NCBI GenBank assembly: GCA_009192285.1
Contig: WBVU01000012.1
Location: forward strand, 992,001-1,056,000
Source: Morchella semilibera
Lineage: Eukaryota > Ascomycota > Pezizomycetes > Pezizales > Morchellaceae
Reading direction: 5' to 3'
Length of the DNA: 64,000 nucleotides
Within the stretch, counting starts at the first letter, position 1. The number at the start of each line of letters is the position of its first letter. The position numbers were made by a program, and so were the translations under genes. Positions 1-11,163 of this stretch are shown here, piece after piece. The notes below the pieces were generated by a model, which ran no database searches, was not told where the DNA came from, and worked only from the letters and a program-made list of their open reading frames with translations.

Positions 1-432
1 CGAGGAAGGGAACCAGCAAAACCCCACGATACTCGAGAACCTAAGCGGCAAGAATCCAAACGCCAGCGACCCCGCTCCCGTAGAAAGGAGCGCGACGAAT
101 CCCGTCCCCGTAGAAAGGAACGAGAAAACTCCCCGCACAATCCTCGCCCAGCGACAGTTAGCTTAGGAGCCACCCAGGCAGAGAAGGATCAATGGGTCAA
201 GGAAAATAAATGTCTTCGGTGCGGAAGAGAGGGACACTGGACGAAGGAATGCTACTCGACCACTAAGGTCAGAATGGCAAGTAGGACGGAACGATCAAGT
301 GGGAAAAGGAGGAAAAGAGAGAGTAAAACTTCGAGGACGAAGGAGCCGGAAGAGGAGGGTGAGAAAAGGCAGAAATTGGGACCTCAAGGTGAGGCATTTA
401 GGGCCAGGATTACGGCACTTCGGGAAGATTAA
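1..432 (+). CDS. gag: Gag C-terminal part, zinc knuckle (partial)
   Basis: Frame 1 is open from the window edge to a TAA at 430-432, about 143 codons, and the start lies outside. The first half is very rich in Arg, Lys, Glu and Pro. A CCHC zinc knuckle, CLRCGREGHWTKEC, is encoded from 211; this module binds retroelement RNA during particle assembly. A highly charged tail follows. The stop is 384 bases upstream of the pol ATG and in a different frame, so Gag-Pol fusion by a single frameshift is not possible as the sequence stands. The reading is secure; what is lost at the 5' side is unknown. Confidence 0.85.
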   Translation, partial: RGREPAKPHDTREPKRQESKRQRPRSRRKERDESRPRRKERENSPHNPRPATVSLGATQAEKDQWVKENKCLRCGREGHWTKECYSTTKVRMASRTERSSGKRRKRESKTSRTKEPEEEGEKRQKLGPQGEAFRARITALRED

Positions 433-815
433 ATTGTTATGTTCTTATGGGTTTTCCTTGTTTTTGTTAGGGATAAATTAAAGTTAATAGGGCGCGGAAA
501 TAAAATCTCTTTATAAAAACTATACTGCGGAAGAACAATGACCAATGCCAGAAACCAAGACTCGAGTCTGGAAGATCAGAAATCAGAGGGGCCGCACAGG
601 TAGCGGACAGTAGACGCACTGCGCACTGTTGACTTGCCATAACCCTGTGAAGAGACTGCCGATGCAAAGTAAGAACTCGTGACTAGGGCAAGGTATTCTT
701 GGGCATGACGTGTCAAAGCTACCCCGCACTTAGCGATATAAGAGATCCCATCCGCCTCTAGGAGAAGAACATCAATCCTCCTTTACTATTATTATCACAA
801 CCTATCTAAACTACC
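433..815 (+). promoter_or_regulatory. gag-pol spacer with promoter-like leader
   Basis: This 383-base stretch separates gag from pol and is closed by stops in the pol frame, the last being TAA at 807-809. It contains a TATA-like box (GATATAAGAG, about 734-743) and then TCTAGGAGAAGAACATCAATC just before the pol ATG. That leader resembles the 3' LTR, where TATAAATAG near 4698 is followed by TCTTAGGAGAAGCATCATCC. The pol ATG at 816 sits in a good initiation context (CTACCATGA). Either pol has its own LTR-like promoter, or a piece of another LTR or element was joined here. This is inference from a short match. Confidence 0.4.
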
Positions 816-3800
816 ATGACTACCATCACCCAAGAAACCCGCCTCGAGACAGAGATCTCTTGGCTTAATCCTACGACCAACAAACACTTCACCTACACTG
901 TCCAAGCCTTGCTAGACAGCGGCACCGAGACATGGATCATGTCCTGGAACTGTGTCAAGCAGGCCGACATCCCAGTTCAGACCCGTACCACAACTCTCCT
1001 CATCAAACAAGCTGATGGCTCACGTATGCCACACTCCGGCACTCACATCACCCAACCTCTCACACTCCGCATCGGTAGCCACCTCGACAGGCTAATTACC
1101 TGTGAAATAGGTACCTTTGCCGGAGAAGATCTCGTCATACCACATCGATGGCTTGAAGAGCATCAACCCACGATACATTGGGGCCAGAATAAGGCTACCT
1201 TCAATAGTATCAAATGCCAGATTAAGGGTTGCATGATGACAGAAGAAGACATGTACGAAGAAGGCTGGCAAGAAAAGGTCGTCAGACTCCTGCAACATAT
1301 GCCTGAACCTGACATGCCTCTCGAGTCACACCCTTTCTGGGCACGAAACACGGGAAGCGAGACTCTCGCTAGTGCTATCCCGGAAGAGTTCCAAGACTAC
1401 GCAGATGTGTTCTCCCCTGAAGGAGCAGGACGCCTGCCGGAACATAGTGGGTGGGATCATACGATTCCCCTCTTGGACGGAAGCCAACCTTCGTGGGGTC
1501 CTATTTATGCATTGTCACCCCCGGAACAGAAAGCGTTGAGGGAATACCTGGACGAAATGTTAGCGGCAGGAAAAATTGTCCCATCTTCCAGCCCAGCAGC
1601 GGCACCAATCCTCTTCGTCCCTAAACAAGATGGGTCTCTACGGTTATGCGTCGACTACCGCGGATTAAACTCCGTCACAGTCAAGAACCGATACCCACTG
1701 CCTCTCATGACAGAGCTGGCAGACTCGACGAAGGGAGCTCTCTTCTTTACCAAGATCGATCTCAAGAACGGTTACAACCTAGTAAGGATCGCCGAAGGAG
1801 AAGAATGGAAGACAGCTTTCCGGACCAAATATGGCCACTTCGAATATAGAGTAATGCCTTTCGGCTTGACCAACGCACCGGCAACGTTCCAGGCAATGGT
1901 TAATACCATATTCAAGGACCTGTTAGATCAGGGTCTAGTGGTTTACTTGGATGATATCCTGATATATTCCAAGTCTAGAGAATAGCATGTAGCTCTTGTG
2001 CGCAGGGTGCTGGAGCGGCTACGACAAAACCACCTATTCGGCAACCTGAAAAAGACTGCTTGGTTCCAAACGGAGATAGAATTCCTAGGATTCAAGCTAT
2101 CGGGTAGCGGCACCCAGGTCTCACCAGAGAAGGTGAAGGCTATCACCGAGTGGTTGGTACCCTCAAAGGTGAAGGAGCTTCAATGCTTCTTGGGATTCGC
2201 CAACTTCCTAAGGCGGTTCATCTACGGGTATTCTGCGGTATGCAAGCCCATGACAGATCTCCTGAAGAAGAATGCCGTATGGAAGTGGGGTCGGGAGCAG
2301 CAGGATGCTTTTGACGGACTTAAAAAGTTATTTACCACCGCTCCTATCCTCCGACACTACGACGAACATCGCATGGCTGTCCTTGAAACAGATGCCAGCG
2401 ACTGGGCAGAGGCTGCGGTCCTGTCACAGGTGTTCGAAGATAGCAAGTTACATCCGGTGGCTTACCACTCTCGCAAGTTCAACGAGGCCGAAGTCAACTA
2501 TGAGATCTACGATAAAGAGATGCTCGCAATAGTTTCCGCCCTCCTGACTTGGAGACATTGGCTGGAAGGTACGGACATACCTATCCAGATCTATTCTGAT
2601 CACCAAAACCTTCAGTACTTCACAACGACCAAGAAGCTGTCAAGAAGACAGGCCAGATGGGCTGAGAAGATAGCACCTTTTCACTTCAAGATCCACTTTC
2701 GACCAGGCGACAAGAACGGGAAACCTGATGCATTAACCAGTCGCCCGGAGTACGCCATGGAAGGGGGAGTAGTTCGAGAGCAGCCAGTAAAAATGCTCCT
2801 CTCACCTGAACACTTCGCGGAAAGAAACCTCCCCTCCGAACATTTTGCAAGAAGGACACAAGCGGGAATAGAACCTCGTGAAGAAATCCTCTACAATCCC
2901 TCATCGGAATTGCGTCGAGTGGATCAGTGGGTACACATACCAGGAGTGGGAATGCCTGTGGCTCTGCAGAACTGGTATGAAGAGGAGTGTCGATGGACTC
3001 GTAGGATAGTTCCGGATGAACTCCCTGAAAACGAAGATCCTGAGGACCTGTGGACCCGGCAGACCCTCTTGCGGGAGGCTGCAACAGAGTGGGATCCCGA
3101 TCAGAATACAGCGACTCATGAAGGACGCTGGGTAGTGCCTGGGCATGCAGTCAAGCAGGTCATAGAAGACCATCACGACCGACCTACGGCAGGGCACCTA
3201 GGCAGAGATAAAACCTTGGAATTGATTGACAGGAACTACTGGTGGCCAGGAATGTCCACAGACGTAGCCAAATATGTCAGTACGTGCGACGTATGCCAAA
3301 GAGCCAAACAACGACGACGACATATGTCTCTTCCACAGCCCCTAGAGTTAGCCACGACCCCTTGGTGCGACATCTCCATGGACTTTGTAGTAGAAATGCC
3401 CAAGGAGCGGTCAAGTTTCCGGAACGTCATGGTTGTAGTGGACCGCTTCAGTAAAATGGCGCACTTCATCCCAATGACAGGAATCAACGCGGAGCAAACC
3501 GCACAAGCCTTCGTCAAAGACATCTGGCACTTTCACGGACTCCCGCGATCAATAGTATCGGACCGAGGAACACAGTTCGTGTCAGCTTTCTGGACCGCGA
3601 TCACAGAGCGACTAGGGATTCGTAGAAGACTCTCGACCTTGTTCCATCCGCAGACAGATGGTCAGACAGAACGGACTAACCAGCACATGGAGTCCTACCT
3701 ACGAGCATTTACGGCCGGCACAGGTAAGAAGTGGAGAGACCTACTTCCTATCTGCGAATATGCCTACAATAATGCCAAACACTCCTCTACCGGGCAGTCC

Positions 3801-4364
3801 CCGTTCTATTGCAACTATGGGTTTCACCCTCGCTCAGACTGGCCTACGGACGTGGAGATTGAGCAGCTGGATGCCGAAGGGAATAACCATCTGGACGAGA
3901 TCCTCGCCGCCCATGAACTGGCCCGGGAAACCTTGCAGCAGACGTACGATAAAATGGCGTCACGACCTGGTCCCGCAGCGCAGCAGTTCGAACCAGGGCA
4001 GAAGGTCCTGCTAGACACAAGGAACCTCGGCGGCTACAATAAGTGGTCAGATAAATTCACTGGACCCTTCGAAGTACTAGCCAAGATCGGTAATCGAGCG
4101 TACCGACTAGACCTACCAGCAGACTGGAAGGTTCATAATGTGTTCCATGAGATGCTCCTACGACCTTATCGTGAAGATTCGAATCCAAAAAGGAAGCAGC
4201 ACACCCGCAAACGGTTGGCAACACCAGAGCCCCAAGAAGCACTGGCGGATGAGAACGCCAAACCGATGATTAGCAACCGTCCTCGCACTCGGAGTCAAGG
4301 CATAGTAGCCCCGGAGACCGGAGCACGGCAGACTAAGAGGCAGCGGCGGTTGACAGAGCAATAA
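816..4364 (+). pseudogene. pol: Pol: protease, RT, RNase H, integrase, interrupted by TAG
   Basis: One reading frame runs from ATG 816 to TAA 4362-4364 and is broken once, by an in-frame TAG at 1983-1985 just after the RT catalytic block. The N-terminal part carries the aspartic protease motif ALLDSGT (about residue 32) and then RT with VDYRGLN, MPFGLTNAPATFQ and the active site YLDDILIYS. After the stop come RNase H (acidic residues in LETDASD, YDKEMLAI and YSDHQN), the integrase HHCC zinc finger (GHLGRDKT to CDVCQRAK), the DDE core (SMDFVVEMP, IVSDRGTQF, TDGQTERTNQ) and a GPF-type C-terminal module. I see no chromodomain. Everything else looks intact, so inactivation appears recent, or the stop is a base error. 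Stop read-through is possible but unsupported. Confidence 0.92.
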
Positions 4365-4444
4365 TCCCGATACCTTCCCTCATCATGGCTTTTCCCACAG
4401 GGTTTTTTCCATGGAAGGGTTTAACGGTCGAGGACGACGGCTTG

Positions 4445-4457
4445 GAAGGGGGAGTAG
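4445..4457 (+). other. Polypurine tract
   Basis: GAAGGGGGAGTAG lies directly before TGTTAC, which begins the 3' LTR. Purine runs at this position prime plus-strand synthesis in LTR elements. Position and composition are the only evidence. Confidence 0.7.
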
Positions 4458-4850
4458 TGTTACAGGATTGCTTGGAAGTGCGGTACTAGTAGTACAATGG
4501 TATTGTCCTGGTATGACGGCGCGATGGAAGAGTGACGTATGCCCAGAAGCGGGGTTCGGTTATAACTCGGCAACCACTACCACACCTCATGAGTGGACCC
4601 TTGGTTACCCCACCTCGTAGGAAGTCGGAGCAGTAGCGGAGGCATTGCGGGAGATTTGCTATTGAAGGAGTTAACGGGTTTAAGGGGGTTCTTCATGTAT
4701 AAATAGCTAGTAGGATTCCCGTCGTCTTAGGAGAAGCATCATCCTCTCAAGCGAACGGAATCCGGTCTACAATATTACAAGTTTAAACGCTACAGAACTA
4801 TCGCTTAGCATTAGCCATATCTTAGTGACTTCTGAGATATCCCTTTACAC
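4458..4850 (+). repeat. 3' LTR (right end uncertain)
   Basis: The LTR starts at TGTTACAGG immediately after the polypurine tract. Inside is a TATA box (TATAAATAG, about 4698), about 240 bases from the start, followed by a leader with TCTTAGGAGAAGCATCATCC. This fits a U3-R layout of roughly 400 to 500 bases. The terminal CA is not unambiguous; TTTACACA near 4850 is one candidate. The 5' LTR is not in the window for comparison. Confidence 0.6.
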
Positions 4851-5020
4851 ATTCATTTAGTGTTACTGACTCCCACGTTGCAGCCTTATTGGTAGTTTCG
4901 TAGGTGAACCTTCGTAAAGTAGGCCACGCTAAATTATTGGCAGAGGTCGCCGGTAGCTTCTCTATGGTTCTGGCTCGTCTATCACTTTCACCTGGTTTGG
5001 TATTCTGTCCCTTTCCCAGC

Positions 5021-5053
5021 CACCCCCACCCCCACCCCCCACCCCCCACCCCC
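5021..5053. repeat. C-rich simple repeat (CCCCCA-like)
   Basis: Units of CACCCC and CACCCCC are repeated in tandem over about 33 bases. It is a microsatellite with no coding sense. Confidence 0.8.
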
Positions 5054-6743
5054 GTTCAGTCAACAAGCATCTGGGATGGGACACCATTCCTAATGGATCT
5101 TTTTGGGGGGTTGGTTATGGGGAGCAATGCCACAACTCTAATTTATTAGTTACTTGTGAGTATTGTGTTAGTTGGTGTTGAACTGCCCGAAGGAGGGCGG
5201 GGCGAACGGCCACCAGGCCCCTGGGTACGGACCATATTTACAACTAGTGTCATGGCGTCCGCAAACCCGAAGCTAGACAAGGTATGCAACAGCAGTTGTT
5301 AGGAGCCGCTATGAGCAATTAGTAGGGTTCACAAATCCAGCCCTAGTCCCATGAGTCTCCTGGCTTCAACGCCAGAGCTCCGCAGAATACCCATCGGTCA
5401 CCTGCCCAGCCATCCTGGAATCAACTATCCCATGGCTCGTAGCTTGGTCTTGATCCTTTGATCTCTCAGCCCTCTCCTGCAACCAACCGCTCATGAAACA
5501 GTATAATCCTGGGCTCCCATTAAAAATCATGTTGGTGAGTCCTGAGGTCGATCTGGGAATATACGGTTGAGAGCCAGGCACCACCGGCTACTGGCGAGGG
5601 CTTCAAAGCCCCTGCTACGGGTGATGGGATACCTCTTTCAGTGGGCAAGGCTATTTACAATAGTTGCTACATGGAGACACTGAGTACTTGGACTGCGATG
5701 TTTGTGGAGCTGTGTGCGGGGACGATTGAGATGCAGAAGTGGCGGAGGCCATGGACCGTATGCATGCCAGCGCAGTGGATGTCTCCAGTTGAAGATACTG
5801 CAGTAGAGCCCGGGTTACGTGAGTATCATTTAGCAGGGGGCTCATGGGGTAGTCCTCGGTTGAGCAATACCTGAAGCTATATGCTACTACAAGTGATAAA
5901 TCAGTTCCTTAAATACATGATGCCTCGCAGTCGTTGGTTTTTGTTGGGGATTGTGGCCGAGTGATGAAGAAATCTACAAGACTGTACTCTATGGTGATGT
6001 GATATCTCCCCATATCTTGGCGCCGTGCCATTTAGAGCTTCCGATCTAAAACAGGGTCAAAATCTAGAGCCAAACCAACCCTAACCCTGGTCCCGAGTGA
6101 GCCATGGTGATTCACTCGGTGGGTATTTATGGCCTCTGTCTGTTGATCAAAAGGAGGGCAACCACGATATAACGTAGGTTGTCGCCCGATAAGGTGAGTA
6201 AATACGTCAGCAAATGCGTCTGCGTCGGCCAGCACATGATTGTACTGCAGGACGGCCCTAACTATTCTCCAGCGTTCACACTGCCAGTTCTACGCGGGTC
6301 CTTCTTTGCCCTGCTATTTAGATTTCAAAGCAAATTTGACAATTAACCGGTTAGATAATCCCTTTTTGGAGGATAAAACCGGCAATCGTCAGTTTGACAA
6401 CTTTCAAACAACCAGATGCATATTTTATCTTGATTTAATCTTCCACATCTCACCAAGGATAAGTCCGATTTATATAGAGAACTTGGTGCGGCTTACAGGC
6501 CAACGCCACTTGTACATACCGCAAAGAAAACAGCCAGGCACTGAGCAACACAATCCAAAAGGTACGTTATTGTAAACTATTTAGACATAAGGGCTCTAAC
6601 CATAGTTCCTAGATCCATTATCAATAGAACTGATTGTAAACTATTACAGGGTGAAATTCAAAATTTCATAGTAATAAGGCTGTATGCAGACTAAAAAGAA
6701 AGGGGGAAAAATAGGCTATGGTGCCGCGCACGTTAAAGGTAAC

Positions 6744-6881
6744 GCAAATTGGATCGCTTATAACCTTTCAACAAAATATCAAAATTCTAACACAGCAAGT
6801 TGTAGAGCTAATATGAAGACTTTTCTGTGTTAGATTTTTGATATTTTGTCTGGTTGAAAAGTTATAAGGGATGGCATTTGC
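6744..6881. mobile_element. Foldback element (MITE-like)
   Basis: Arms of about 45 bases are inverted around a short loop. The left arm contains CTTATAACCTTTCAACA from 6757 and the right arm contains TGGTTGAAAAGTTATAAG ending at 6868. Weaker pairing extends outward to GCAAAT and ATTTGC at 6744 and 6881. There is no coding capacity. The same CAATAACCTTTCAG-type arm start recurs near 7352. Confidence 0.7.
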
Positions 6882-7258
6882 CTATTTTTGTATGTGAAAA
6901 GCGCCAAGACTTGGTCAAGTATCATACCCATTTATACCCCCTTCGCTACAGAATTGCGGCTAAGATGTGATTTCCAGTCATAAAGCGGCCGGATTGCCAT
7001 GCCCTCATCGGTCCCAGGGCATTCGGAGCAGCCAAGATTGTTCCAGCCGAAATACCAACATGTCACCTTTAAGACGCGCCGCACCATATATATAATAGCA
7101 TTTACAGTCTCCCTCCGCTATAACAAACTTGCATATTCCAAATTTTTTCGTTCGATACAGCAGATTATTCGATACAGCAGATAAAATTCCGCCATTTTCT
7201 TTATGAAATTAAAATTCGGATCACCAAAACCTATTCGTAATAGCAGATTTGTAGGTTA

Positions 7259-7345
7259 TACTACGGTGTCAAGGGTAAGTGAGTAGAACGTAGCAACGTA
7301 AATCGCACCGCCGTGTTCTACTTACTTACCCTTAACACCGTAGTA
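7259..7345. repeat. Inverted repeat, 31-base arms
   Basis: The left arm, TACTACGGTGTCAAGGGTAA and onward to 7289, pairs with the right arm at 7315-7345 around a loop of about 25 bases, with only a few mismatches. It is probably a young foldback element or part of one. Confidence 0.8.
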
Positions 7346-7358
7346 CATTGTCAATAAC

Positions 7359-7460
7359 CTTTCAGCCAGACCTTGAATTGGAAATATATCTGATAGTCTT
7401 CACCATCGCTATATTTATAATTCTACAAACGGACCTTTGTTCTTTCGTCTGGCTGAAAGT
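7359..7460. repeat. Hairpin with CTTTCAGCCAGAC arms
   Basis: CTTTCAGCCAGAC at 7359-7371 is inverted as GTCTGGCTGAAAG at 7448-7460. It lies 14 bases after the preceding inverted repeat, so the two may be halves of one composite element. Confidence 0.65.
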
Positions 7461-7976
7461 GATCGAGGATTGATAGCACTAGTACTATGACAGGCGCTAG
7501 CCTTGGGCGTGTCTCTGTCGAATGATACATGACTGCTTGACAGCTCACTTGATTTTGCCCGTCTTTCTACTCTATAATTACCTTGTCAGAAGCTACGCCA
7601 CACATTACCTCATCACTGACTGTCACGGCATCAGCCACCGCCACGCGAGTCATAGCCAATATTTCCACCAGCAAATTTACAACCGATACCGCCTTTCCCT
7701 AAATCTAGCAATTCCGGCCCTTCTTTGGCAGTGATTCCAGGACGAGAGTGGGTGTGTATTGACTCCTGCACTATTTCTGTGGTAGTATTTATTCATTACA
7801 TGCATGTATGGCTCGAGAAGCTATGGAGGGTGGGTGTGTAAACTTCGGCGTTTGCAGCCAATCAGTCTATAAATTGGGAGATCTACCCCCATGATTGTAC
7901 TAGCGCCTAGCCTAACGGTCTAATTCCCATACAAAAGAGATTCCTCTGAGGTTTACACACCATATGTATTGTAAAT

Positions 7977-8012
7977 GCGCCAAGCCTTTGCCGAGACAAA
8001 GAGGCTTGGCGC
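7977..8012. repeat. Short perfect hairpin
   Basis: GCGCCAAGCCT at 7977-7987 and AGGCTTGGCGC at 8002-8012 form an 11-base stem with a 14-base loop. No adjacent gene makes it a terminator; its meaning is unknown. Confidence 0.6.
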
Positions 8013-10107
8013 CACCTCCGCGAAGCATCAATCCGGTGGGAATCAGAGAAATCTCTCGAGTTAGTTGTGTTTTATTGAGCTAGAGAAGACTACCAGGCTG
8101 AAAGCCTGGTACATGACTTTCAACACGATTTTCAGCAGCCTCGGTTATGATAGCCCTGACGCTAGTCTCCCCCTTTGACCAACCCTCCCACCTCCTGCTG
8201 CAGAGGGTAGAGCTTAGGAAGGACCCACAATTATACTCACAGGAGCATCAGTCCCCTACCCTACAGAGCAGAATGAATCCTTAATTAAGTAGCCACTGAA
8301 AAGCGCCCGTGTGATCATTTAATGAATTGAACAGAAAGAAAAAGCCCCTGTGATCATGGCTACTCCCGGGGATGGCCGCTGCGTTTTTAGCCTCTACATT
8401 CCACTGTACATCCGGAAATAGCTCATAACGATGCCACTCTTGTATAGAACTACAATCCATCAACGCTCTTATTGTATCGCTCTTAGACGGGTTGTACCGT
8501 TCAGAAATATGCCTCTCTAGTACTTCTTTTTATATCTGGTACGAAGACATGCTAGCCAAGATACACTTCCCCACATCCCTACCTAGACATCATTTAGTAA
8601 CGGGACACCAGCCGGTTAACACCATAACTTGAGGTTTTACGACATCTCTTAAAATTCCAAACACTGTGAAAAAATTAAGAGCTTTCAAGGGCTGGTAGAT
8701 ATGCACATGGATTTATATCAGAAAAATTACAGTTGAGATCTGTAAATATGCTCTTGAGCTAAAAGATTCCCAAGACAATGAGGTTGGTTGCATTAGAGCG
8801 TATTGGCCAACAACTTCTGGGTCTAAATATCTAGTTCTTGGCGACTAGTTTTTAGTGTGAATAGCCCGCCAAGAGCTCAAAATTTGAACTCAAAATTTGA
8901 AGATATGAGTGTGGCCAACACGTTCTATTGTCAAATTCTCCAGGGTTGGCGCCAAGACTGTGATTTCACTGCACTGGCAAGGATAAATAATTTACTGCTC
9001 CATCAAATTGAGTTTGTTCGATTTAGAAAAAATTCAAAGTGAACCTTTGACCTATTATAATCTTCATTACTTTTCTCTCTATTATCGGGGACCTACCCCT
9101 TACTTTAGTAGGGGTAAAAAAGCTATTTTTGGTGTGTTTTGACTGTTGTCCCGTTACTAAATGAGCACGAGTTTACCAACAAACTAGTTGGAAGTATCCT
9201 CGGAAAAACTACATGTATCAAATGTGGTCGACCTGTTTGTAAGGTTAAACGCAAAAGCGAACGGTAAATGCTCGCTGGGGGTAATACTAGAATACTAGGT
9301 ACCAAAGCAAAGACATCGGGGAGAATAAGCTAAAACTCCTGTCATATTTGTGGCTATAGAAGCCATATCATATTATATAGTATCTCTTAGACGTATAAAG
9401 AATTTGGGGGTCTCTCTCATGCATTAGCGTCTGGGTACATAATCAATTTGGTGGTTTTATTAATGGTCCCCAGAGTACCTAGGGATGCCATAGATTCGCA
9501 AGTTACTGTTTAATGACTTCCTGAACAGGATACGCTAATTCGTGAGGGCGATGAAACATCTTAGCCCAGGACATCGGGGTGATTGAAATTTTATCACCCT
9601 TATTGTTCTCAATAAGGTTAGGGCTATTTAGCAGAGACATTACCGACAGATTTCTCCGTACCAAGTTAGTATACGTGGAGAAGCTCCCTTGCAAACAGCC
9701 TTCATTCACAAATATAATACACATTGATGTGGTTGGGTGATGACGAATGTGCTCATGATTCATTTACATATACATAGAGTAGAGAGACAGTGCTAAGAGT
9801 AAAATGAATAAGGAAACAGAAACGAGTGGCATTTTCTCCCCCACCAACCTGGCCTCTTCACAGACAAATCCTCATGATAAATAGGAACATTTGCTACAAA
9901 GAGAGATATAACCCTATCCATATTAAACACCATTACTGTAGCTAAAAGACCCATATCCTTAATTAGCCCAACAATCACTCAATCAGTTATCAAGTCACCA
10001 GCCTACCGCTTCCACACTACCCCCAGCCACAAGGATTCCGTTGGCCCCCAGCACAACTAGTCCTCGGTCCATAACTGCAGCAGCCCCCTCTCGGATCTTC
10101 CATCCCG

Positions 10108-10347
10108 TTAGCACGCACCAACAAAACACAAGCAAGGGAGCTTACTGCACTCAAATACCCAGCCTGTGTGGTCACCTGAACCACTACCTGGGCTTAAAAC
10201 CTGCGGACAGGCATAGCAGTACTGGCCTTGCGGCGTGCCCACTGCGCATCTACAGCCGTTCGAGTTCGGGCAACGGATAGACTGGGCACTCATTAGGTCC
10301 GCAAAAATGAGGACGAAAGCGATGGGAAGGAGGGTCAAGGAACGCAT
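10108..10347 (-). CDS. Small secreted cysteine-rich protein, 79 aa
   Basis: The 79-residue protein begins MRSLTLLPIAFVLIFADLMSAQ, a standard signal peptide with likely cleavage near A21-Q22. The mature part of about 57 residues has eight cysteines (26, 32, 34, 44, 47, 67, 72, 74) plus a C-terminal one at 79 that I count separately in case the end differs; the C.C and C..C pairs around GTPQGQYC resemble fungal small secreted proteins. The ATG at 10345-10347 is preceded on the minus strand by a TATA box about 85 bases upstream, which supports a real gene. It would be secreted and disulfide-bonded. Such proteins are often effectors or surface proteins, but no function can be assigned. The nearest neighbours are only repeats. 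An intron in the C-terminal third (CAGGTTTTAAG) cannot be excluded. Confidence 0.65.
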   Translation of the reverse strand: MRSLTLLPIAFVLIFADLMSAQSIRCPNSNGCRCAVGTPQGQYCYACPQVLSPGSGSGDHTGWVFECSKLPCLCFVGAC

Positions 10348-10430
10348 GGTATAAGTATTGTTTATTAGTATGTTGCTACCTGTTGGGAATGGTTTGAGAG
10401 GGGGTGGTCAAAAGCAGGCGATGACGGGGT

Positions 10431-10438
10431 TTTATACT
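10431..10438 (-). promoter_or_regulatory. TATA box of the secreted peptide gene
   Basis: Read on the minus strand, AAGTATAAAAC lies about 85-95 bases upstream of the ATG of the cysteine-rich peptide. The distance is normal for a fungal core promoter. Confidence 0.5.
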
Positions 10439-10780
10439 TGTGGAGGTGTGGGGTTTGTCCTTTAGGCTTGGTGGTTGGCTCCGGGAGGTATTGGGGCGGG
10501 GAGTACGTCACTGTGCTCCTGTCTGCATGGTCGGGCGGGCGATATAGCAACAATATAGAAACCCCTACATACACAGCGCGCAAGGCTAAAACACATATCA
10601 CTTTGATTACCATACCCAGGGTACTATCATTGGTATTTACGCACGTCTGCTCGTATCGCCACTACACTGGCACCGCCCAGCTGCGATAGGCAGCTGGGTT
10701 GTCCCCAGACCTGCTCCCATAAGTCGATACTTTAAAGTCGTTGGTGATGTCTTCGTATCCGATAGACGGTCAGTCTGAAT

Positions 10781-10975
10781 TGTCCCTTGGACGGATAAAA
10801 CTTGTCAAATTCGCGACCTACCACTTTCAGCTAATATTAACCTCGTGTGGTAACTGTTGGAAATTCTTGTTTGGTTCGTTTGCTGCTATTTACCATAACA
10901 AGCAATATAACCCCCCTACTAAGTGGTGCACGGTCCAGGTCGCGAATTTGACAACTTTCATCCGTCCAAGGGATA
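10781..10975. mobile_element. MITE, TIR TCCCTTGGACGG (copy 1)
   Basis: Left arm TCCCTTGGACGGATAAAACT from 10783 is inverted at the right end as TCATCCGTCCAAGGGA ending 10973, and the inner parts GTCAAATTCGCGACCT / AGGTCGCGAATTTGAC also pair. The right flank is TA and the left is TG, consistent with a decayed TA target duplication as in Tc1/mariner. Related sequence occurs at 32735-32860 and 41457-41620. Confidence 0.75.
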
Positions 10976-11163
10976 ACGCTGTCACATACTTTCACGCATG
11001 CCAGAAACTACAATTCCGATATCCAAGGCGTTAGATTCGCGTGTCTCGGGTTGTAATTCGGACTGACTGTCTACCAGATAGTGCTAATCATTCGTCAATG
11101 TACAGGGCAAGTACGTTAGTCAATGTGCTAGTGGTGGAATGTTTTCAGGAAAATATTGATTAA

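Larger units (their letters stand above)
1..4850 (+). mobile_element. Ty3/gypsy LTR retrotransposon, 3' part
   Basis: The segment holds, in order, the end of gag with a zinc knuckle, a pol frame with protease, reverse transcriptase, RNase H and integrase, a polypurine tract and the beginning of a 3' LTR. Protease before RT and integrase after RNase H is the Ty3/gypsy (Metaviridae) order. The 5' LTR and primer binding site lie outside the window, so the two LTRs cannot be compared to date the insertion, and the target duplication cannot be read. The right boundary is uncertain: no clear CA end with a matching inverted terminus was found, and 4850 is only a guess. The element is probably not autonomous because pol contains a stop. 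Confidence 0.9.
4851..10107. other. Gene-poor, repeat-rich intergenic region
   Basis: No convincing gene was seen. Short open frames here have no recognisable domain. Contents are a C-rich repeat at 5021-5053, several hairpins listed separately, an AACCCTAACCCTGG telomere-like doublet near 6068, and AT-rich sequence. A 14-base motif ending CTCTCATGCATTAG near 9412 recurs near 31866. Confidence 0.6.

Noticed and set aside
2686-3197. Minus-strand frames inside pol
   Set aside because: Shadows of the integrase and connection region; no domain.
816-4364. Repeat-induced point mutation of pol
   Set aside because: Only one stop (a TAG) in nearly 1200 codons; heavy C-to-T decay would give many.
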